Both the position numbers and the translations under genes were made by a program. From Euwallacea fornicatus (taxonomy: Eukaryota; Arthropoda; Insecta; Coleoptera; Curculionidae): DNA of 64,000 nt. Every line of letters starts with the position of its first letter. Positions within the stretch are counted from its first letter, which is position 1. Shown piece by piece: positions 11,801 through 23,800 of the stretch. The notes below the pieces were generated by a model. The model did not search any database. It was not told where the DNA came from and was given only the letters and a program-made list of their open reading frames with translations. The stretch covers positions 1,054,001 to 1,118,000 of the forward strand of contig NC_089567.1 in NCBI RefSeq assembly GCF_040115645.1, in the 5' to 3' direction.

Positions 11801-14800
11801 AAGCTCGTCGGAGAGCACCAAAGAGAATTCCAGCCCCACCCCGAGCCCCACCTTCACAAGGGGGCTGACTCGTAGACAGCGAAAAAATCGTAAGCGAGAA
11901 ACGCCAGCGTGTGTCCAGGCCAAAAATGATACGAAAATTGAGGCGAAAAAGAGTAATGAGATAGAACGCCTCCCTAGAGAAGAGAGGAAGATGGTAGAGG
12001 AAGTTAGGGGGAGGACGAAACGTGTGGTAAATCAAGGATTGTCCCCGTTGAAGGAGTTCATTGGTATGATCTTTTCCGAGGACGTCTTTGTTAAGATGTT
12101 GAAGGACAAGTACAAGTTGTCTAAAGAGGATATGGCAAGGCTAGGCAAGTACCTATCCTGGTTATTAAGGAACTGTTAATTCATTAAACTTAATCTTCAG
12201 GTTATCCTCTACGGCCAGAAATACAAATTCGCCTCAAACATTGTCAAAGCAGAATGCAGGATATTTCTTATTATCATTACGGCTTGTATCCTGTAGCTGT
12301 CAAGAGGCAGCACAACTGGGATGTAAATGCTGAAGAGTTCATCCCGAAGAATGAAAGTGCTGACAGTGGCAATGGGAGTGGTGGTAGTAGTAGCAGTAGC
12401 AGTGAGGAGGACAGTAGTGGAAGCGAAGGTAAGCAAGTGGCACAGTTGGGTCTGGCAATATTAGTTGTAAAAAACAGGGAGCAAATAGGGAAGAAAAAAA
12501 ACGATTTCATGGTCTTATGCTTTGAAAAACTTTTATTGGTCATAAAATATTTTTTTGCAATCCCGAATAAATTATTTTTTACGATTTATGTTTACTTAAA
12601 GCGCGACGCAATAAGGATGATCGTTTTTTTACTTTAATTTTTAGCTACAAGGGTACCAAGCAAAATCTCGACTCTTTTTTCTGGCATTGGAATAATTTTC
12701 AAATTAAATACTTCAATATTATAATCATGCAAATGATCTCACTTGCTGAGATTATATGTGGTCCTTGAATTCATGACATGTTGGCGGGTTTTATCTCCAT
12801 TTTTGCAAAAAAAAAAACATGTTTTCAGGTCTGCTTTAACTCCATCGAAATCAGTAGGTTTAAACATAGTCACCTGTAATTGAGCCCCTATGACGATTAC
12901 AATTTTTCAAAATTGCAATTGTAAATGGGTCATACATATAAAAACTGGATTGAGCTCTCTCTAATTTACCAAAAGAAGAAAATCTATATCGCTTTATTTT
13001 TTTATAGTTTGGAGATAAAAAGCGATTATCTTTAACGTGTCGTAGTTAACAATATGAATAGAAATATAAAAATAAGTAAAAGAAACATTCATTATGAAAA
13101 AAACGTGTTTAACAAGAAAGGAAAAAATTGTGAGGAGGAAGGGCTCTTCTTAAAATATAGGTTCAGAGGAAAATATACTCTGCCAATTTAGAACTTGGGA
13201 GTTGTATAGTGAGTATTCGGTTATCAGAGAATAGGACACAGGCAAATCACCATTTTTTCGTTACAAAAGTTATTCTAGCGGCATAAAATTTTGAATTTTC
13301 TCTTTTAATATTTCACAGAATAGAATTTAGCTTAAAATCGATTCTCAAAATCAATGTTTTCATGACATCATACGTGATGAAATTCGCAATTAAAAAATGG
13401 TAAATCAGTGAAAATCATTTTTACACAACACACTTTCTGATATTATATAACCAGAAAATTTTGTGGATTGTAAAATATTTTACATTTAAGTTCATAATTA
13501 ATTATTATTCAAAGGTTATTAATTAGATGTTAAAGCCCTTAACATCGACTTAAAATTACCATTGAGATCATGCTTAGAACGCCCATGCTTTACCCTCAAA
13601 CATATCGAGCTAATCAATGTTTTTCATTTCGAATTGCAGCTTCAGAAGAATGCTCTCCATCCATGAAACTTTTACCTGGTACTATTAAGATGAAAGACGC
13701 CCGAGTGCGCGTCTGTTCGCGTTGTGGTACCTTTTTTTATACCACGTCGAAACAGTACTTAACCCTGGACCCGTGCACGTATCATCCTGGAAGAGTAATA
13801 ACTTTGAGGGATACGTGCGGTCCCATGCAATACAGTTGTTGTGGGGGCATGCATGGGTCCCCTGGGTGTGACGTGGCAAAGGTTCATGTGTGGGCTGGGC
13901 CTAGGGAGCTAGTTGGTAAGTTACTAATTATTATTACGGTTTAGTGGTTCTGGAAGCCTTTGTTTGTCGTCTTCGGTGTTATTCATGTCACTTCATGTTG
14001 TTCCTACTGGTGTCACTACTAGTGTCACTGTTCGTGGTATTGATGCACCTCAAGCTTCTTTTACCTTTTTTTAACCTATCCAAACATTTAAAAATGATTT
14101 CTCCTTTTCCAGTGAACTCGTCCTACGTGGAAACTGAAGCACCGAAACTTAAAAGGGAGGACAACAATTACGGCGTCTACAGCTTAGACTGCGAAATGTC
14201 CTACACAGTCAAGGGCCTTGAAGTGGTCAAGGTAACATTAGTAGATATCAGTGGCACTCCTGTCTACAACGAATACGTAAAACCCGTAAACGAAGTCGTA
14301 GATTTTAATACCAGATACAGTGGCGTGGACGAACACCATTTTATCAAACACAGGACGAAATCGTTGGCGCAAGTGCAAAGAGACATCATGAAATTTGTTT
14401 GCAGTGAAACTGTCTTGATAGGGCATGGGCTGGAAAACGACCTCAAAGGGCTTAAGTTGATACATAAAACGGTGGTAGACACCTCTTTCACATTCCCTCA
14501 TTTCAAAGGGCTCCCGTTTAGGCGGTCGTTAAAAAATTTGGCGCAGACTTGCTTGAATCAGGAAATTCAAACTGGTACGAACGGGCATGATTCGTTTGAA
14601 GATGCACGCGCGTGTATGGAGCTGATGTTGTTCAGGTTGCGCAATGATTATCCAAATTGTTATTAGCCGCTTTATCAGCATATTGAAACAGTCTTTTTGG
14701 GTGTTTTATTGATTTTTTATTTGATCTATGTATTTTTTCCACTTAATTATTTATTTAAAAACGCTCCTAGAAAATGGTTAAGAGTGACTTTATATTAGGA

Positions 14801-17800
14801 CTTCTAATAGTAGTCTCCACAATTTCAGTGCGTTAGATGCACTTTTTATGTAGCAATCATGGCGATTTTTTTTAGAAACATAAGGATAAGGTTTTAGGAG
14901 AAACCTATAACCAGTATCACAATCTTCTGACATTTTTCTCGAATTTCTCTAAAACATCTGTCCCCTCATCAAATATTTTGACTTATTTCGATCTTTTTAC
15001 ATTTTATCTAAATATGTTTTTTGAATTCAAATCAATTTGACTGAGCATTTTGCTATAAGGATCTCACAGGAGATCTGAATACTAATAGGTTCTCAAGTGG
15101 AGGACGCAGCGGAACCGACTAAGTACCCATCAAGACTGATTATAATATTTTGGTAAAGCACTGCCCCTGTCCTCACCTTTCTAAATACTAGGTAAACATA
15201 GTTCCTGATGAGTGATTTTACTACGTGTAAGTTAGCTTTGTGTCTGGCGATTTTCATTACCTTTTATGAGGTGTAAATCGAGTTTTTTGGCCTAAAACTG
15301 CTTAAAACTTGGAATATGTGGTTGACTAGTAAGATATTTGCATGGCTCCAAATGATGCGAAAAAGACTTAGTTTGTGTCAATGGTTGTGACTCATGTTTT
15401 GATTTAAAAGGCGCAAGTCGTACTGGCTTTCAACTCCGTTATTGTTTCATCTTAATTATTCTTACATTAATTTTCCATTAATTATCGTTACATTGGTTTT
15501 TGCATGCACATGCGACTTCACCGTTGCAGAGATCTCTTCATGCTCGCCAGCTTTATTTATTTAAATTGCCACCATTTGTTTCACTTGTTTTGTTGTTCAC
15601 CCGACATCCTAAGGGTAACTTTAGCCATTTAAGACTTTTATACTTAAGACAATCGATAGTATTAGGTAGAAACGGAAGTACTTTCAGCGAAAGAATCTCA
15701 AGTGTTTTCACAAGGACTAAATTGTGATATTTCGATTTTAGATTATTAAGGCAATTCGTCCATGTTTAGGTCTTAAGGGTGCACCATGAAATCGCGCTAC
15801 TTGTACAATAAATTCGCACATATCACACGCTGATACGTTGGAAAGTTACGGTTTGACATGGAATTTTTATTCTAAGGTCAAATTCTAATTATATCTAAAT
15901 ATCGGCACGAGAAAAAATTAATTGAGTTGTAATGGAAAACTGTGTCTGGCCGTAACTTTTTACTTCGTTGTATACGTATGTCTCGTGAGTTTTAAGCGAC
16001 TCTCAAGGTGCTACATCGGTGCTGATGCAATCAGTGTTCTGTTAAATTCCCAAAAATTCAGAAATTTCAGGAAAAGTGCATTTCCCACTTTAGGTCTAGA
16101 CTTTCACTGCCCGTGAACTATTCGCTGTTTTTCCCAACGCTTACTCTTGGCACGTCACTGGAAGTGTAAGTTTCGATCTCAGTCCTAATACTTATAAGTA
16201 TTAATTTTAATTAGATTAAGCATAATCATACTTTTGTATGTTTTTTTATAATGTAGCAACTCTTAAGGCGTAATGGCTGTGTGTCTGAATACAACACGTT
16301 GTAAATCAATAAGAGATATTTTTGTAATAAAAAATACCCATTGAAATGTTATCAAACTTTTGTTTTATTTTTATCCCGAAGTTATGTTTGCCATTTGAGT
16401 GTTATCCATCGGCATTTATGGGTACATTTCACCGTGCTTCCAAGCCATGTTTGTCCAATTAATATTTAGTTTTTTTATTTCAAAAAACGTTCAAGATGTT
16501 GCATATCTGGTGTGTTTCTGAAGCCAAAAAGAATTAAACACACAAGGAATTTTTTCCCCACCAGCTATAAAACATCCAAATCGGCGATAGGTGGTGATTC
16601 TAAATAATTACGTGAGTAATTATAAAAATTACATGATACATTAAACCACTTTAAGGTCAAGTTGCGGTCCAACTTGAATTGAGGTTTATGCTGTGACTTA
16701 TCGGTTAGATCTCCAGTTTAACTGCAGGTCAGTTTTCAAAAGGAAGGTCATTTGTGGGTTCCAATAAATTACGAACTGGTATTGGATCACACAATGCTAC
16801 TTTTGTCCTAATAGCTCCGTACATGAGTACATGAGTTATTCATAAATCATATACCATCATCGACGCCAAATTTTTGGAAAAAGGGTCACCACGTGGTCCT
16901 ATATACACGACTCGAGTCGCAACCATGATCAATGTACGATTTAAAAATAGAATTATTTAGCAACTTTCTACGGCAGGTTCTTAAACTTTCTCTTGCCCGA
17001 CAGCCGCATAATAAAATCTTCCAAAAAAATTCGAATCAAAGAGGCATCATCATCAACGTAACCAGTTGGCGTATAATTACGATCTTCACAAGGTTGTGAA
17101 ACGTTACGCCCGGTTACTTCTTCTATGGTGGTGATCAAATTTGCAGACGACACATCCATTGTTACGACGAAAGTAAAAGTGACTTAATTAGACTAATTCA
17201 GAATCAGACCTTTGAAAAAGTGTAGTGATTCTCCGCAGCATTGTGCTGTATGGAGGTTTAGTCCTAGTATTTTTCTTAGTCGTTCTGAGCCTTAAGTCTT
17301 TCTCGGTGAGGTTCCGCTTGAGAAAAGTTCACATGCTTTTAGTTACGAGGGATTAACGAAATGTGAACATTTTCTCTTCTTTTATTGAGATACGAAGACA
17401 AATATCATTGCCAAATTTTTCTGGGCCACTGCTTCACAAGTGCTAAAAAATGGGTCACACGCAAAAATCCGTATGCGAAGGCTCTCAACAGTATGCCTTC
17501 TCACCATTTTACTGGACCCACGCACTAGTGAAAGTGTTGCAAGGAGGAAATTTCTCTTTTTAGTGCTGTAATGTTAAGTAACAGAACAAATGTTCGTATG
17601 AAAGAAGCATTGCAATGCTGTAATTAACCTTAATAATTTTTTTAAAACTTGAGACCCTGTTAAAAATCACAATATGCCCGTTTGTGGTGATCTTCTTTAG
17701 ATGTCTTAATCCCTCATCTTCAAAAGTCATCCACACTTGCATCAACAAGCAAAGCTAAACACATTCGTCCTGTAGCTGCAATTCTAGACTTTGTCCGTAA

Positions 17801-20800
17801 TCTTTTAATAACTAATTAGTGTTTTGTGGCATAGAAATTCCTTATCATTGACGCAAGATCAATTTCTCGTTACATCATCATATCAAACTGGTATTATTTA
17901 ACAATGTAATATACGCACGGGTACTAAAATCCACGAAAACATTTGGCCAATTATTATTATTTTGCGAAAAGCCTTGGCTTTATCGCATTCCCAAATCGCA
18001 ACTTATTTTTCACATGATATTAGATCTGTGTCACAATAATTGGTGTGTTTTCTCGCTGTGGTGGCAAAGGACGATTAAAAATTCAGAAAAAATATACAAA
18101 AAATTTGATCAATAAATAGGCATAGAAAAGGATAATAGAAAAAGTTGTACCAGTGGCCGAGCTTTTTAGTGCTGCCTTAATTCGGTGCCACATAACCCAG
18201 ATCAGTGCAATAAAGTGGTACTGCATATGCAATAAAACCGCTAATAACATTTTTGAACGTAGAACCATTGCGGCAGTACGTGCATGCCATTTTTTGCAAC
18301 AATAATAATTTTCCTTGCGTTGAATGATAATTATTCTCTACTTGGGCCGTTATATAATCCTTGGAAGCGCATTGTTTGGTTCGTTATTTTTATTTATACA
18401 ATTATTCCATTTTTATGAATACACGTGCGTTTCCCATAATTGCACAGCAAATATTTGGTAAAGCAGTGGCAGAGTAAAATTTAAAAAAAAAAAAAAAAAA
18501 AAATTTGGCGAAAAGCATATTTGCCGTTCGAAATAGTTTCATTTCATAAACTCAAATTTAACAAATTTTTCCTGTAAATTTTGTCTGAGTTAAGCGCAAA
18601 ATAGTACTCAGAAGCAAAATTTTCAACCTAACAGAAGATCAACTGTTTGTGCAATTTTTTCGTACATTGCACATTCGTACGATTACCAAGTCAGTTTTTT
18701 CTAATTTTGGCAAGGAACGTAAGAATTTTCGCAATCTCATCATGGTGATTAAACTCGTTTTACTTCGCTACTAGTAACAACACAATGAAAGCAACATTTA
18801 TTTCGAAACTCAGACAAGTGGGACCAGTAAAAACAATGGATGCTGCAGTTCTAGACATATTTGCAATTCTGCACATTCTGTAGTTCTACACATGTAAATG
18901 TAAATGCGTTCCTTTTCTGATTTTCTACCTTCTTCACTGTGCAGCAAAATTAGCGAAAAAGTCACACATGTATGAAACTCCTTAAGAAATTTGGTTGTGC
19001 AATCTCGGTGTCTTGCTGCTCGACCTCGCCGCGCCCACTCGGCCGAATCCTAATGGTCGCAGAAAACTGTATTTCTTCACTAGTGTAACTATATAACTAA
19101 ATAAATAACTGATATTTATGGCATATTTTTGACTGCAATTTAAAGCTTAAAAGTAATATGACCAAATTAAATAGGAATTATGCTTAAACTGACTGTAATC
19201 ACTAAGATACAATACATCATGTGATAGTTTAACGTAATTTCCTAGTGTTGTTTATGTTGAAATTTATGGTATAATAATTGATTTAATAATCCACTGAATG
19301 AGGTGTGTGAACCGTCGATCGACTCATTACTTAACGCACATTTTTTACATTTACGGATTACTCGTATTTTTAAATGCATTAGATTTGCATGCAATATTTG
19401 CAGTTGCGAATTGGATAAGGACAATTACAAAAATTCATTAAATTAATTATATCGTGATCAATTCAACGAAGTAAAATAAAAACGATAATACAGGGCGTCT
19501 GTTTAACAGTCCCTTGGGCCCCTTCGCAATTTCACAAAAATCAATTATGGGGATGCATGTGAGGATAATGAAGGTGAATTTTACAATTAGTGACAAAGCT
19601 ATAGGATGTCCCAAAAAGGCGGACCATCATAAAATGTTCTTTTTTTAATGGGGTCACTTTCCTTTTTGCACGATATAGAATTCTCTCTTGAGCCCGTATT
19701 AGTTCCTAGACTATTTTTACCCTGAGATGCAGTCACATGAAGCTATGATGTTTTAAAAGAAATTTTAGATATGTGCAATGCCTGATGAAGAAATTAATAT
19801 CGCAGCTAACGTAGCACCTTAGCAAATTCTCATTTACCCAAAAATATGTACAGGGTGTTCACAACAACAACTTGAATTTTCACCTTGTCAACTTCAGTTT
19901 TCTTGATTTTTCCGAATAGTATGGTATTTTTTTAACGTAGGACGAAAGAAAATTCGATTTTTTTCATTTTGGTATAAAATAATGCATTTATTTTAAATGT
20001 TAATGAAATGGTGTGCCTGAGAGCACAACAATCAGGCACTGAGCCGCAAACGCGCATTTGTCTGAAATAATTAATGGTTCCATTAACATCTAATACGAAT
20101 ATATTACCATTTTATATCAAAATGAAGAAAATCAAATTTGATTCCGTCCTACGTCATAAAAAACATAACATACTATTTGGAAATATCGAGAAAATTGAGG
20201 TGACAAAGGTAAAGTTTAAGTTGTTATTGTGATCGCCCTGTATGTATATTCGGCTAAATGAGCGTTTGTGGATACTAAGGGATCTTACACGAAGAACCAA
20301 CCTAAAATTATCAGAATCATGGACTAACTGCTGTGTTATTTTTTATGAGACATTGTAAGGGTCTAAATTTTTCTTAAACATCACAGCTTGAAAAAACTGC
20401 ATTTAACACAGGCTCAAGGGACGATTCTACGACTTGAAAAAATGTAGGTGGTTTCGTTTAAAAAAAACACTTTATGGCGGCCCAATTTTTTTAGACATCC
20501 TGTAGGATTGTCACTAGTTGTAAAATTCACCCTCATTAGCCTCATATACAATCCCGCAATTGATGTTTATGAAATCACAAATAATCTGAGGGCATTTTAA
20601 ATGGACACCCTGCATATTAAATAATTAATTCAATTCTGGTTGTCAAGTTTCACCGCCATTTCCCTTAATTCCTTTGCGTTTAACCTCAATATCAACACCC
20701 TGTATAGGGGGTTCTATTAAAAAAAATTACATTTATTTATTTTTTCGGGTACTGATATTCACTTGTTTTTTTTTAATATCATATCACAAAAATGTTGACC

Positions 20801-23800
20801 AATATATGAAACTTTTACATACAAAATTTTTTCCTAACTTCAATGATAAACTTGCCGAATTATAAAAATTTCCCTCATACACGTTCATTATCATTGATAA
20901 TTCATATTGAACCCACGATTTACTGTTCTTTTCTATTTCTGTTTCACAACTCTCATATACAGTCATTAGTCTCGATACCAACCATTTATGATTTTACACC
21001 TCACGGCACAACATATTCGGGTAGGAAGTGCTATAAATTTATATGAAACGCAACAATAACATGTGGTTCATGCATAATTCTCGGCATAGTTGAGTAAGAA
21101 TATGTGGGTTTATCGACCACATTCCTACCCTTGAATGACGCTCATTTAAGGTTTGAATGCGTAACAGCAAAATCAGAATTTTCTTTCTTTTTCAGACAGG
21201 ACCGTATTCATCTGGGAAGCTAAAGACCTGGCGAATAAGGAACGAAAATCCCTAAGAGTCAATGTGGAATTTGACTTCGCTACTCATGTGAAGTGGAGTC
21301 CAGATTGTAGAGCCTTCATCATCCACAAGTACAACGAGAACTCCTTGGAAGTTTACAAGGTGGAGAAGAAGAAGGATGGCTGGTTGTCAGCTAATAAAGC
21401 TCTCACATTCCCCAAGGTAGGAAATCTCAATACCCAGTCAGAGAATTGAGTAGAGAGATATTGAGGTAATGAGATGGAAAACGATTAATGAGCACTCGAT
21501 TCCCTATTTGCGCCATTTTTTCGGCTTTGGGCCTCCTGGGACTGCTGGTCGAGTTGATTGCAGAGGCCCATTGCGAAAGCGAAATTGACTTTTTTGTCGT
21601 GGATAAATTATGGAAGAATTAGGAAAAATTATTGACAACAAATACAAAACAAAAAAATGAAAGCTGCATAATAATAATAATGATTATTATTTGTATTGTT
21701 TAAGTGTTCATTCAGTTAAGTATATTTTTCGCTATCTACTTTTATTATTAATAGATACTTTCAGTGACCTTTCTGACAACAAACGTAAATAAATAATCGA
21801 GTGTAATTGTTGTCAATAAATCATCATCCAATATTTTACCAATAAATTGTGTGTTAACCGTTGGAAAAGCTACAATTAATAGTTTATTTTTGTATTCAAT
21901 AACCATTTTACGGTTTGTTTATGGTACCTCGTTCCAATTAGGCGCTATTAGAATGGGTTATTTCCTAAAATAGACATTTAGATCAGTTATGAGGACTATT
22001 TGTTTAAAATATTGCATATATTCCGCGTTTTCAAGGGTACGAGGGTAATTTTCCCGTAGAAAGTTAGATAATCACTATATGAGTAATAGGTAAAACATAG
22101 TAATAAAGGCTTTATTTGTTTTCTATTTTTTGTTATTTATTACTCACGCAAAATTTTGTGGTAGTGATTCACTAACAAGTTATTTATGACTACAGTTTAT
22201 AGTGCAAGAGAAATGCAAATCGCAGAATTTCCTTAAATTTGTCTATTGGCAAAGAAAAGCTCTCACGAACTAAAGCGCCAACACAATTTTCCGAATTTTT
22301 AATAAATTTTCGTCAAACAGAAAATTTCATGATTTAATGAGTCTTGTTCTCAGTTTTAAAAATATTTTGAGATTACTCATATTTTATGATCGCGTTGGAG
22401 ACCCGAAATTAGCCCCCGATTTCTCCTCAGAAGAGAATGTTTTCCACTTGTCTAATTTACTTGGAAATAGGTTCGTTGGATAAGAATTCCATGCAATTTT
22501 CCTTGGGACTGTTTTCTCAGGATACCAAATTTTTCAACAATTTTTAGACTAATCCGTATTCAGCGAATGTCTCTGAGAACCCATTTTAAGGTCGGATTTT
22601 TCCTCGGAAAACGGTAATTTCCAGTTGTTCAATATGCTTACTAATCTGCATCAATTTGACTAATGAAACACTCTCTGAACATGTAAACCCATTTTTATAC
22701 CCTCATTACGTACATAAATTAAATTCTAAATATTGGTCTAAATATGGAAAATAGGCGATCTATATTGCTAATATTTTTAATCGTTAATGGTAATCGATGT
22801 AATGTATTTTAAGGCTCATGAAACAGATGTAATTGGCATGGACATTGCCAGTAATGGAAAGTTCATCATGACTTGCTCTAACAAGACTGATCTGGTAATC
22901 TGGGACTTAAAAGGAGACCAACTGGCTAAGGTCGACACTTTCTTGATGAGCACTACATGCGCAAAGATATCTCCTTGTGGACGTTTTGTTGTAGCATCAG
23001 GTAATTTTTTACTGTGTCACTGTGAATAACCGCAACCAGTGCTGAAACTGGATGAGCGATTTTTTTGTTTTATGCAAATGGTAAATATTAATTCAATTAA
23101 TAACATGCAATAAATTGCCCGTTATTCTCCTGTGGTGTGGCTAGCTTAGCAATGCAGCTGTGAACTCAGTGTTGTCTGTTATGTCACATGCAAGTCAATA
23201 CGGGGTGTGTCAGCTTTAACCCGCATAACTTTAATAGCGCATTAAACGTCCAAAAATAATCTCAGTGTACTGTACCAACCTTGGACATTGCTAACCTAAC
23301 GTCCAATAAAGCTTCCTTTAGCCCATGCGGGGGGTTCAAATTTAATTTAAAAAATAAAAAATATTACATTTCTTCAAGAAAGTCTAGAGATTCATTGAAG
23401 AAATTTGGAAGATGTTGGAGACTATGAACGACGCACGTGTTTTACTAGGAAACAACTATTTTTTAGTTTTTACGGTGACATGCCTACCTCCATGTTAGGG
23501 AATATTTTTTCAGAAAAAGTGGAACACTACTGGCTTTTCTGAAAATAAAAAATATTCTCGAATTCTTCGTTCAGTTCTGGAGAAATAGTCTCTTTTGAGA
23601 TTTTTTAGTCCGATCCAGTTTCCAAATAAAAAATTTTAATCATTTTAATGTACGTTCAATTTGCTTATATATTAATGTTGATGTGTGTGAATGACCTTAG
23701 TGAGACCTAACACGCCTTTACCCCTATGGCAAAGTGTGTCATGTGTACTGAACAGGATTACTGGTAATGTGACGTATTCCTTTGGGAAGGCGATAGAGCA

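Noticed and set aside
12175..12200. A 26 bp GT-AG intron in REXO1 (AACT/GTTAAT to CTTCAG)
   Set aside because: Too short for a spliceosomal intron in an insect. It would insert a stretch that breaks the conserved motif before YPLRPE. A GC-AG intron of 56 bp starting at 12145 fits phase, length and conservation.
12209..12543. Minus-strand ORFs of Thr/Ser/Leu-rich sequence
   Set aside because: Antisense shadow of the Ser-rich low-complexity part of REXO1 exon 2.
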